Below are positions 12,465 through 23,900 of a DNA stretch of 64,000 nt, piece by piece. The notes under the pieces are model-generated. The model saw only the letters and a program-made list of their open reading frames with translations, was not told the DNA's origin and did no database searches. Every line of letters starts with the position of its first letter. Positions within the stretch are counted from its first letter, which is position 1. Origin of the DNA: Vitellaria paradoxa (lineage: Eukaryota > Streptophyta > Magnoliopsida > Ericales > Sapotaceae); the NCBI GenBank assembly GCA_019916065.1, contig CM034244.1, positions 27,954,471 through 28,018,470 of the forward strand, written 5' to 3'. The position numbers and the translations under genes were made by a program.

Positions 12465-12927
12465 CACTGGCTATAGTTTTTGTAACAATGAAATCATCCA
12501 TCACTATCATATAATTTAGTAACAAGATATAATAGTGTCACTAACAATGTTTACTGTGATAGTGCAATTACTCGTAACCGTTATACACTTTTAGTGACAA
12601 AATATATGGTCATTATAAGGATAATTTTTTTAATTTTGAAAAAATAGAAAATATCAATAGTGACAACTTTATAGGATTTTGTGATATGATTTTGTATTAC
12701 TAAATATATCAATTAGTGACGGGTTTAGTGGATCTTTTTTGTGACAACATGCGCTTGTCACTGAAAGATAAGTTTTAGTGATAATAACAAATTGTCGTCA
12801 CATTAGGTTTCAGTAACGAGACTATAAGCGACAACATTTAGTCGTCACTGATGTCGTCACTAAAAGGTTTTTGTGACAACGGCCATACTTTCAATGACAA
12901 CTTTTGTTGTCACTACAAGCATATAAT
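12465..12927. repeat. Subterminal-type repeat cluster (GTGACAAC / GTCGTCACT)
   Basis: At least a dozen copies of GTGACRAC, TTGTCGTCACT and AGTGAC words occur in both orientations, most densely at 12740-12925. Arrays of short words in both directions near a transposon end are typical of CACTA and related DNA transposons. The segment ends in TTGTTGTCACTACAAG, which contains CACTACAAG, but the matching opposite terminus and target duplication were not found. Probably a DNA-transposon end or MITE. Confidence 0.5.
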
Positions 12928-13200
12928 GCTCAAGCAAATGACCACATTATTCATTCCACATTCAATCAATTTATTTTTTTATTCATTTTCACTTGAGATC
13001 ACATGGGGCTTTAGTAGGTTGCAATCGGCCTTGGGACATTTGGGGCCAAAAAATGGATATTCAAAATTGTTAAGAGAGCATGTTACGTTATTATCTTTTC
13101 CAATTACACCCTCCAAATCACTTTTTGTACAAAAGGTTTTCCTTCACCCTAGATTGTTTTTTTTCTTTACTTATTTTTTCAACCTGACATGTCTATTTCT

Positions 13201-13240
13201 CTCTCTCTCTCTCTTTCTTCTTTTTTTATTTTTATTTTTT
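13201..13240. repeat. CT-rich and T-rich simple repeat
   Basis: A (CT)n run followed by a T-rich tract. It explains the low-complexity ORFs on both strands here. Confidence 0.8.
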
Positions 13241-13981
13241 TGAAGAATAAAGAAGAGGCATTGTACATAACTCACATTTGACTCCTCAAACAACTTCATT
13301 TTGAAAACTTCTATTGTGACTTCATTTGCCTTTCTTACCAACCATACTCTCAAGACACAAGGGTAGGTTTCACTTTCACATTAGGGTTAAGGGTGATTGT
13401 TTTTGGGCATAACAAAAAACGATTTACCATCATTTTCTTCTTTTACAAGCTCAAAAGTTGGCTCCTAAGAATCTTACTCAAGAATAAGGCTTAAAACTCA
13501 TTAAAATCAACAAGGCCTAGGATCACTTCTCGAGTTACATGATCATGCGTTTTAAGAATGTGGTTCATAATGCAATCAACTCTCTCTCCTATTAGGAGTT
13601 TCTCTTAACAAACAATGACAAGACTATCCAATGAATGAGAAGAAAAAATTTTATTCAAGAATAATGTACCCATAAAAGAACAAGAATAAATCAAACTTCA
13701 TATGAGGGTCATAAATCTCCACTAGTTCCTCATTGGGTTCACAATCATGTATCATTCAAGTATCGTTTCCTAGAGACTCATAAAATGGTTTCAAAGTGCT
13801 CAAAATAATCCTCAAATTCGCAGATATCATTAACATTTCAAGCACAACAAGATTAAATTATACTAATATTCCAAAAAATCATATGACCTGCTCAACACTT
13901 GAATCAAAATGTTAAGATAACGATTAAAGTTCGTATTTTCTTTTTGGACTATAACACACAAATTAAGGATAAAATATAATT

Positions 13982-14026
13982 TAAATATAAATTATAAATT
14001 ATAAATTATAAATTATAAATTATAAA
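13982..14026. repeat. (AAATTAT)n heptamer repeat
   Basis: About six tandem copies of a 7-bp unit, just outside the left end of the Mutator-like element. Confidence 0.85.
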
Positions 14027-14216
14027 TAATATTTTTTATATTATATTGAATTAATTAGCACAATTAATTTAATATATTTCACATTTTATAGAAGGAAATA
14101 ATAAAATAAAAAAGAAAAGGTAAACTAGAATTATTATTCGTGTATTCTATCCCTAAACTCACTTTGGTTTTTCTACTATTAATTGTCATGATTTGTTCAT
14201 GTATTATTAAACATAT

Positions 14217-14400
14217 GGTGAATTCGCCGACATCCCCAGGGGTTTCTAAGATGACACTATCCTCTCCTCCTTTGCTTAACATTACCAAAGGACCCCCTGG
14301 CACCAAAAAAACATGGAACGATGCTAACTTCACCGCTAGATGACATGAAAAGACGAAATTACCCTAAGGTATATAAATAAACACTTCGGGATTGTCGTCC
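14217..14400 (+). repeat. Left terminal inverted repeat of the MULE
   Basis: It begins GGTGAATTCGCC and contains CCCCAGGGGTTTCTAAGATG. It matches the complement of the right end (GGTAAATTTCAC... CCCCTGAGGTTTCTGAAATG) with about 70-75 percent identity by eye. Confidence 0.65.
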
Positions 14401-15009
14401 TTATTTTACTCTTACCCCTCTTTGACCCAAATCAAGAGAGAGAGAGAGTAAACGATGAGGAAAAATCACGATCGGATGATATAAGAGGACAGCAAGAGGA
14501 TAATGCTCGTGATTCACTTTAGTAGCTGAAGACGTAATTCATCTTTTGAAGAAGAAGAATGTATGAATTGTCTAAGCACTTAATATTCCTTATCGCAGTT
14601 CACTACAATTAACTACATAACCCTAGATAGTGTATTTATGTTAGATTTTGGTCCATTTGACAGCTCTGAGACTTTGCTTTTTTTTTTTTTCTATTTTTTT
14701 CGTTTTCTAACAAAATCTGAGTTTAATACCTTAGGTTTTTGATTCAGTGGTGTTAGATTTTAGAATTGTCTGAAATTCTCTCATATTTTTTGCATTCTCA
14801 GAAGTTAAGGTTTTGGAAAATTGGGATTTTTGAGTTTTTTCCTAACATAGAAACTTGAGATTTTTTTTTTTTGGCTTGCTCAGAAGTTATACTCTAATTT
14901 TTTTTTTTTATCAGCCATACATCTTGCTTATTTTGATTTCATCATCAAACATAAGGGAAAAGTTGTTAGACAAAGTAATATTGGTCTTGATAGCTATTAC
15001 TACTTTGAC

Positions 15010-17440
15010 TTGTTGGTTGACGTCACTAAGAAAGTATTGTCCCATTATCCTCTTGGGATAGGGTTAGCAATCTCTGTATTTTGTGAACTTCTTTATACTA
15101 GTAGGTTTGACCTTTACATCGAGAAATCACTCATTGATCTATCCAATCTTGGTGGTGTACCTAGCACACTGAACTTATTTGTAGAGGTGGACTCCCCCAA
15201 TCTATGTTAGGTAGAAAACCCTATTGATGTGGATGGAGAAGATGTGAAAGCAGTAGATGCAACCTAAGATGAGCATGTATATGATTATAATGATGAGAAT
15301 GATAATTGGACTTTGGATAGGGAAGGGGAGGTAGATTTAGATGATGGGGGTAGATTGTAGATGTGATTAGTGGGGTAGATAATGAGGGACTTAGTGACTA
15401 CCAATCAAGTGATAATGAAGGCAAGATGTCTAGTGGGAATGATAAGGTTACAGAGCACGGGATTGGGCTAAATACAAGTTATTTTGGGGAGGAACCTTAT
15501 ATGGATTGTGAGAGAGAAGTTGTGTTGGAGGAAAAAAAAATGATTTTTGTTGATGTGGATGCCTTTAGGGCCAAACTTAGGGACTACACAGTGGAGAAAG
15601 GGTTTCCCATAGTGAGGGACAAAAAAAAGAAAGCAAGGGTAACTGCACATTGTGCCGTTGAGGGTTACCCTTTAAGGATTCATGCTTCGCCACTTCCTAA
15701 TTGCATAACTTAACAAACTAAGATGTACACACCCAAGCATACATGTACTAGGGTTAACCACAATGAGGATGCAAAATCTACCTAGATAGCAAAAAAACTT
15801 CTTAAGGATTTCAAGAAGAACCCACAACTTGATTTGGATGACATGCAAGAGAAATTAAATGGTAGATATGTAATTGAGACATTTAGGATACAACTCTATA
15901 GAGCAAAAAGGAAATGTATGGATGAGCTTGAGGGTAGTCATGATGGCTAACATAAGCTTCTTCCTACCTATGCTGCAGAGGTTAGGAAGACAAACCCTGG
16001 AAGTTTGTTCAAAATGGATTACTTTAGGCTTTGTCCCACCCAAAATCCCTTGTTTGGGAAGCTATTTGTTTCATTTGAGGCTATGATTAATGGATTCTTA
16101 CATGGATGTAGACCTTTTATAAGGTGGATGTGTGCCACCTTAAGGGTCCTTATGGTAGAGTCCTAATTTATGTTGTTATATTAGATGATAACAATGGTTT
16201 ATTTACTCTAGCTGTTGCCATGGTTGAAAGTAATAATAATGAGAGTTAGGATTTTTTCCTTGACCACATTCAGACTATAATAAGGGTTAGTAGGTAGAAT
16301 AAGTCTTGGACCATTATGAGTGATCAACAAAAGGGGTAGGCTAGGGTTGTTGCACATTTATTACCTGAAGCTTCGCACAAAACTTGTGTAAGACACTTGT
16401 TTAATGATTTCAAGGAAAAATACCCTGGCCTTGCTCTAAGAAAGCAGGTTTGGATAGCTGTTAAGGCCTAAGATAATTTGAAATTTAAAGATGCAATGAC
16501 TACAATTATGGAGTTAAAAACAGAAGCATATGATTATTTGCTTAAACTTTCAATCAGCTCATGGGCAAGGCATGCATTTGATAATAGGGTAAGCTCTGAT
16601 CATATCACAAACAATGAGGCTGAAACATTCAATAATAGGCTTGGCAATCTTAAAGGTAAGCCAATTCTCACAATGTTAAAGGGTATAAGGTGTAAAGTTT
16701 TGTCTAGAATCCAAACAAGACATAAAAAGGGAGTGGCATAGACACATGAGAAAACATCAAATGTAAACAAACTATTGACCAAAATTGGGAAGGAAGCAAG
16801 TTTGTGTAAGGCTAAATATTGTGGTGGATTATAATATCATGTCATGGACAATGGGATATGACACTTGCTGACTTAAGGAAGATAGAGTGTTTGTGTAGGC
16901 AATGGGAGATCTCTGGGATTTCGTGCAAACATGCAACGGTTGCAATAATGAAGGATAAGAAGAATGTGGAAGACTTCGTTCACTCATATTGCTCTAAGAA
17001 GACATACTTGACAACACATGGGAGAATGATACATCTAATCTTTGATCATACAATGTGGATAATCATTCCAGGTGACCCATTAAACTCACCACCCCTTAGG
17101 AGAATGGTATGTAAGCCCAGGAAAAGAGCAGTAGATGAAGTTACAGCTAGGACAAGTTAATCTAAGAGGTCAAAAATTGTTAAGTGTATGTGATGCAAGG
17201 AGTTAGAGCATAACAAAAAGACTTGTCAAGGAGGACTAACTAAGGGCAGAGGAGAACTAGCTGGCAACAAAGATAGAGGAAATAATGGGAGAGATTTTGT
17301 AAGTGGCATTAAAGTGGAGGGAAACATTGTGATTGGTGGTGGTACAGGTAAGGGCATAAATAGAGGCAATGGATCAAGAAGGAAGGACACTATTAGAGGG
17401 AGGGGCACCAACAGAGGGAGAGAAAGAAACACACCTCAAG
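15010..17440 (+). pseudogene. MuDR-type MULE transposase pseudogene
   Basis: The family cuts and pastes Mutator-like DNA elements. N-terminal pieces with an acidic linker precede a MuDR-type DNA-binding region (about 15540-15710, with FVDVDAFRAKLRDYTVEKGF). A catalytic MULE region follows (about 16160-16740, with ILDDNNGLFTLAVAMVE, then MSDQQKG and CVRHLFNDF). Next come a SWIM zinc finger near 16885-16940 (CLCRQWEISGISCKHA) and a CCHC knuckle near 17185-17225 interrupted by TGA. The Gly/Arg tail ends at a possible splice donor near 17440. Much of the N-terminal half stays in one frame but carries nonsense codons (15711, 15784, 15948 among others); later parts shift frame. It is not functional. 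Confidence 0.85.
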
Positions 17441-17444
17441 TAAG

Positions 17445-18560
17445 TAGTTCTTTTTTTTTTTTAATTTTAATAACTGTACTTCATTTCATTACTTGTAAGT
17501 TATACAACTTCATGGTCTAATCATCTCTTATGGAAAAAAAAAATTAGGAAAGTCAAGTGGCTACATCACAAACACGGCCTTTGCAATGTGCCACTCAAAG
17601 CCACCCATCGAACTAGTCTCTTTTTTAAGTGAATAATATGTCTTTAAATGGGTTATTACATGAAATTACTTTCAATTCATCTTTTAACAATCCAATCACA
17701 CTTTGCTTTGTAGATGATTATGCAATTTAGGCTTTTTTGTGAGGTGATTGAACATATGAAAGACTAATTTTTTGTATATGATATTATAGGGCTTATGTAG
17801 TAGCATATTTAGATACCACTTTTTTGTGTAGCCTAATTTCAATGTTTCAATGTAAGCTAATTTCAAATACTTTAATGTATGTGGCTTTGTCTTGGATACT
17901 ATTCTTTTGTATAGCCCTTCTTATGGGGTCATATAGTCATTGACTGTATACGCAGGCTACCAACTTAAATATGCATTTCATTCAATTTGATGATTGGTAC
18001 GTGGATGTATGCTTGCTCGAACATATAGACACACACTTGGACACTTTAACACTTGCACATGGCAAACAAGTTTTACTTCGACTTCAGTAGGATTAGGATA
18101 ATGAAAAAAATAAAAAAAGAACCATAATAATAGTGATGAGGCAGACTGCCACCACCATCTTCATAAACCCTAACTGCCCTTCCAATATCTGAACCCTAAG
18201 AACCATTACATTATCATGTCTAGACATGGCATTTTCTGTCTCATTCGTAGGTATCCTCTTCCTTTGTATTTGTGCATTTTGACCTTCATGGATGACAGTT
18301 TGAGCTTTATACATGTTGACTGGTTTGCACTCATCCCAGAATGCACAAACTCCCTCTTGACGTGCATAGTATAGTTTGCCTTTATTTGGTTTTGAACCTG
18401 TCTCCTTGATGTCTGCTTTCAATCTGCAATGATAGTACCTGATCTTTTACTTGGGCATTGCATTTGTTGTAGTTGAAAATGAAGATTCCATGGTGACTTA
18501 TCAAAAAAAAAAAAAAGATTCCATGGTGTCTTGAGCACAAGTTTTAGGAGAAAAAAATAA
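17445..18560. other. 3' part of the MULE, no supported gene
   Basis: A possible transposase intron and last exon (acceptor near 17548) are followed by non-coding sequence. A reverse-strand ORF at 18093-18422 has no recognisable homology. A short repeat GATTCCATGGTG occurs twice around an A-run at 18485-18532. Confidence 0.4.
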
Positions 18561-18564
18561 ATTA

Positions 18565-18787
18565 AAGATGAGAAATGCTTGAGACTGTGACTAAAATATT
18601 TAGATAAAATGTGAAAAGAAAGATGGAAAATGGTTGAGACTTTGAATGCTTGAGATGAGAAATGCTTGGAATGAAAAATGAGATGAGACTATGATTTGAA
18701 AATGAAAAATGAGAAATGCTTGAGAGGAGAAATGTTTGAGATGAAAATTTTGAGATGGAAAATGCTTGAGACTATGAATGAAAAATG
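18565..18787. repeat. Degenerate repeats of GAGAAATGCTTGAGA
   Basis: About eight imperfect copies of a 15-25-bp word related to GAGAAATGCTTGAGACT, some fused to ATGAAAAATG. They lie just inside the right inverted repeat of the MULE, a usual place for subterminal repeats. Confidence 0.7.
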
Positions 18788-18914
18788 GTTTCTTGAGCAC
18801 TAAGTTTTCCTCAATTTAGCTCTCACTCCTTCTCTTTCTTGCTCTATTTTACTTTGTCTCTCTTAGCATGGTTTTATATCTCCTAGATTTGTAAAATAGG
18901 AATGGAAATCTAGT

Positions 18915-19111
18915 CTAGGATACTCGTAGCAAAGGAGAGTGAGGGTGAGGGTAATATATGTATATTGCAAGTTTGGGTACGATAATATCATCATTTTTCA
19001 TCTAATTTCTAGCTCAGTTTAACGGATAGATGTCTTTGGGTAGTACCAGGTAAAAGAAGGGAGGGCAATATCATTTCAGAAACCTCAGGGGAGATTAGTG
19101 AAATTTACCTT
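18915..19111 (-). repeat. Right terminal inverted repeat of the MULE
   Basis: The reverse complement begins GGTAAATTTCACTAATC and runs into CCCCTGAGGTTTCTG, pairing with the left terminus. The inner boundary is approximate. Confidence 0.65.
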
Positions 19112-19120
19112 TAAACATAC

Positions 19121-19650
19121 TATTTTGCCTACTGTCCTCTAATTTATTTACAAAAACTATCACATGGTAAGTATGCAATAAACACGACATAAAACGTGTG
19201 CAATAAACACGACATTTTTTATTAAATCATGTGAACAATAATTGACAACAAAGACAAAAGTGAAACAACATATATATATATATATATAAGGGGGGAGGGA
19301 ATTGGAATGATGAGAGAAAGAACAAAGATGCATTCCAAGTGTAATTTACCAAAAAAAATAAAAATAAAAAAAATCTTATATGTAATTCCGTAAGAGATTT
19401 TTTTTTTTGTTTTCTCTTTTCACTCCCAGTTCTATAAGATTTAGGAAACCCAAAAAAATAAAATAAAGTAAAATAAAACAAAATTCCAAGACCAAATGCT
19501 GAAATCCTAAAAATTTTGATATAATTCTAAAAATTCTAATACAAACTGGTGTGCAACAAATAGGATAATTATCCATATGAATACACAATAATTTACAAAA
19601 TTTTCCATCCAGTCAGATATTAAATGCCTATTTGGAGTGCCAAATTTTGG

Positions 19651-19692
<42 letters not shown>

Positions 19693-20640
19693 AAACAAAC
19701 AAAAACAACAAGTGAATCGTTCAACATTTGGTGTGTTCCTCCAAAAATGTAAAATTTTTTATAAAAGTTCAAAAAATTAAAGAAGGTTGGCAAAACTTGG
19801 AGCGTTAAAAAATAATTAAAGATCTTTTAAGTGGAGAAAATTAGAGAAAGCTAGAGATATTTGACTAAATTTGACACTCCAAACACACACTAAAAACAAT
19901 ATTTACAACTTCATCTGTATGACTGTATACGCATAACTGAAACTTCAAATTGGATTTACTTACCCGATCAGACAATTATGACTCCAGATTTCAAAAAGGA
20001 AAACAAAAAACAGAAAACTGTCAGCTGACCAATCTTCGTAAAGTCACACAAAAATAGAAGTTGAAATATCCATACGCCATTTTCACCTTTTCTTTTCTTT
20101 TTTTTTTTTTTTCTTTTTTCTGAAAATGTACTGTGGTTCTCTGTTGGTAACAAATTGTTTACATAAAAATGAATTACAACATATCAATTTTCACTGTCAA
20201 AGCAAAAGAACTTAACCTGCTTTTTCCAATCGCAAATAAAGGCATGATTTTTGTCCTAGAGGCAAACAACTTTTCGATATGCAATTCGAACAAAATTCTT
20301 AACGTGATTTGTTGTTGGCCAAACTACATCTACCACTTTATACTTTTACTACTAATCTCATTTCATGACATGTACTTTATATCGTTCCATTTCCTGTACA
20401 TTTCAATCCTCCCACTTCGCCCCCCTTGATAAAATTTATCAACAAAAAAATGTTACGTGTTCATTGTGTGCGATAAATACGCGACATTTTTTTTAACAAT
20501 AAATGACTAGTAAAAAAGTAAAATTGGATTAAATGTACAAGGAAGCAAAGTAAAAGGACTAAAAATACCAAGTCCTGAAGTGAGATTAGTGATAAAAGTA
20601 CAAAATTGCCAAGTATAATTTGCACTCTGATATTTGGTTT
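19121..20640. other. Intergenic DNA with homopolymer tracts
   Basis: Nothing coding is supported. It holds a run of 37 A at 19655-19691, a (TA)n run near 19270-19290, and a segment (about 19715-19885) with weakly matching ends TTTGGTGTG / CCAAACACAC that could be a MITE. It ends downstream of the OEP36-like gene. Confidence 0.45.
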
Positions 20641-20785
20641 CTGGTATGGGGTGGAACGTTAACAACTTCTAATCCGTGATAAGCCAGCCATCTTGCTTAA
20701 ACCCCTATTCCCATCAGGAACTATCTCAACCATCAGAGGGGATATATACCTTGAACTGAATTTGCAACAACTGGAGCTGATTATG

Positions 20786-20943
20786 TCAAGAAGCAAGGTT
20801 GCTGAAGCCAAAGTAGACAGTTTTTTGTTGAAATGCATTGATAGTACAATCAACCTGAAGGTGACCTAATTGGGACTTGAACCGAAGACCGTATCCGAAC
20901 CCCACTCCACTTCCTGGTTTGCCATGTCTCAGTGCAGGATTTC
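20786..20943 (-). CDS. OEP36: OEP36-like gene, exon 11 (terminal)
   Basis: The exon follows an AATTTCAG acceptor and encodes [19 protein letters not shown], then [19 protein letters not shown] and the terminal strand FGFSNLAS before TGA at 20788-20786. Omp85 proteins end in a beta-strand signal with aromatic residues like this one. The 3' UTR continues below 20786; no clear polyadenylation signal could be fixed. Confidence 0.92.
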
Positions 20944-23900
20944 CTGAAATTTTCCAAAATACACCATCAGTCTACACAACGCAAGTATGCAACAATTATT
21001 CAGAAAACTGAATCGACGTGGGACGTGACATAATCTTCAGCATAAATGGAATTCTGGTCGACGTGTTTGCATGAAAAAAGCATACCATGGTTAGAAGATA
21101 ACTTGCTCTGTGATAGAAGCATGTGATTGAATTTAATGGGTATTACATTAGCTGAATTTATCAGAACCATTTTAGCTGAATTTAATGGGTATTGCTTTTC
21201 AGTGGAGCAGGAAGTGATTATTATTATTATTGCTACAAATAAATTCTGGCAGTAATGGAATTTTGTTAAATTGTGGGTGAAATCATCAAAATTGTGGTAT
21301 ATACGTACATACATGACTTGTATAGAAATGTTTTCTACATTATATTTCGCATGCAGGTGAACCAGTATCCAACTAGTTACTGTAGCTGAAGTAAAGTGGA
21401 CCATAAACAAGTACATAGAACATTCAAAGCATTCAGATTTGTCCTTTTATTCAATTTACAAACCCACAAAAACAAACATTTATTTTTGTATATCAGACAA
21501 GACCTTCTTGTGGACTTGTAACATTATCGATATTAATGATTTTAAATCAATGAATTTGATGTTGAATTGTATTAAAATATAAGAGAGTTAATTTATGGAG
21601 TTATATGGAAGTTTTCTAATATTACTACCAAAATAGTAGTGCCACTACTTAAAATAAAGAAGCCACTATTATGAAGATTTTAAATAACTACTTTTTTTTC
21701 CCCCGTAATAATTTCAAATCCATCATAATCAATCATGTCAAATTACTCAGGCATGGTTTGGCAACCCCGGCTAATAGCCGGCTTTTTTTAGCTCACTGTA
21801 GCAGCTAATTTTTGACCAATTTTGAAATTACAGAATTACCCTTAATGCTATATATAATTTCTGTAACAGAAAAGGGTCGACCCCTCTAAATTGGGGTCGA
21901 CCCATTCTTTCAGATTTTGAGGACTTAGTCTGTTTGTGTCTTCAAAGATAATTTTGAAAAATAACGTGAAGCATTAAGGGTATAAATGTCAATGAATAAA
22001 TTTAGTACAAAACCAAAGGCCAAAAAAAGTAGCTAACTTAGCTTCCCAAACACAAAAAAAAAAGGCAAGCTATTTTTGTGTTTGGGGCTAGCTAAAAAAA
22101 AGCAAGCTACCGGGGTTCCCAAACCATGCCTCAAATCCATGATCAAAATCCCCTTCTAAACTAACAAAATTATAATTGAGTAATTCTCCTTGTATAATTA
22201 GCACCACGTCCCTTAATTTTAAAATCTATAAATAAAAACGCAGCCCAAAGATCCAATTTAATATTCGAGGACAGGGTTCAGACATATCTAATTCCCTTAT
22301 TTTTAGATACCATCAACATGTTTACGTAGGGGTAATAGAGTCAAATATTTCAGCGGATGATGAAAGGAGTTCATTATACCAAAAATGAGGAGAGTAGCAA
22401 TTTCTAAGGAAATATCTTCTGAGGCACTGACAAAAATGTTCCATATTGTAGAATTTGAGGAATCAAAAGGCTAAAATTGACAAATGAAACCAAAAATCAA
22501 AACATTGCCTGGACCAACTTAGAACCAGTCAGAGAAACTTCTTTCTTGCCTCAGGAATGATAACAAGGTGGTAGCATATTTAATAATGCACATCCTTCCT
22601 TTGTGAAGACCGAAGGTGAAGGTGATAAATATGAGTTCATAAAGATAAAGTAGGCACTGTTCCATATCTAAATGCTAAGCAACTATCCCTGCTTGTTTAG
22701 GTGATTCCGCTATCCATCTTCAGACTGCAAGCAGACAATTGTGTAACTCTGATTTAGATCCGAATACTCCAACCATATTGTGGAGGAAAGTCATTTGGAA
22801 GGTTTTCTTTTATTCTTCTTCTTCTTCCTCTTCTTTTTCCCCATTTCCTTTTTTTTTTTTTTTTTTTTTCTTTTTTCAATATTTTAAGGGTTCTCTAAAT
22901 GTTAATTTCACATTTTATTGTCCAGACTCATGCACATGCTTTTGAATTTTAGCAAATGCACGGTTTGCTTGTACCAGTTCTTATTCTGTGGGGTTTATCA
23001 TAATCATAAATATTAATATATCAAGAGATACCTTCAACCATAGTATTTTGATTAATTAGATTAATTGAACTAGTTAGCAACCATTTTATGCTCGTAAGTC
23101 ATAAACATTCGCTTCGCTTCTTTTCAGACTTTCAGTCATTGGGTTTATTAACTAAGGAAACACAAAATTTGGATGCAGATAAATATGACATTTCAGTTCA
23201 ATTGGAGGAATCAATCTTCAAGTCCATAGGACTAACTCAAGCAATAAAATTTGTCTCTCATCTTGCACATTTCAATTATCATCATCTCATTCTTGTTTCA
23301 ATAACAAATTTAAGTTTTGCCCATATTGCATGACCATTTTAATATGGTAAGATACTTTTATGGCCAAATTGTAAAAACAAAAGTGACATTGTAAAATGAT
23401 AACCCAAAAAAAAAAAAAAAAAAACTCAAGCCTAGCTCGTGCTTGGCTCATTTAAAGTTCATTCAGGATCGGCTTGTTGCGAACCCAGCCAAGATTGAAG
23501 CCTTGAACTCAATTTGGAATTCGTTTAGTTTTTTATCTTGGCTCGAACTCTAACTCAACAAGCTTAAATATATATAAAATAATCAAGCTACTCAAGCTTG
23601 ATTCAATTAAAACTCATTTGAAATTGGCTCGAAAGGTTAACAAACCAATCTTAAACATATTTTGAAACTTGACAATGTTTTGAAGTGAAGTTTGATCAAC
23701 CTACAATACAGCTCATTTACAACCCTAAATAAAAGAGAGACCCATTTGTACGATCTTGCATTCACCACTAAGAATAAAAAATATTATAATTAATGGAATA
23801 AGGATCTCATCACAAGAAAGTTTTTCTACACCTATAATTATTTCTTTAACAAAAGGTTTTTATATACCTACCCACTTAGTTCTTTAAACAACTCCAAAGG

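Larger units (their letters stand above)
14217..19111 (+). mobile_element. Mutator-like element (MULE), decayed autonomous copy
   Basis: Left and right ends form long imperfect inverted repeats. The left end (about 14217-14400) and the reverse complement of the right end (about 18915-19111) share the order CCCC, GGTTTCT, ATGAYA, CCTCYC, ACC and AAAG over roughly 80 bp, with weaker similarity further in. Left flank TAAACATAT (14208-14216) and right flank TAAACATAC (19112-19120) match at 8 of 9 positions, the size of a Mutator target duplication. A transposase pseudogene with MuDR, MULE and SWIM features lies inside in sense orientation. The exact right end is uncertain by about two bases. Confidence 0.75.

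Noticed and set aside
12918..12927. CACTA transposon terminus (CACTACAAG)
   Set aside because: The motif points away from the repeat array and no complementary CTTGTAGTG end or 3-bp duplication was found.
13171..13353. Minus-strand basic ORF
   Set aside because: Arises from CT and T-rich simple repeat read in reverse.
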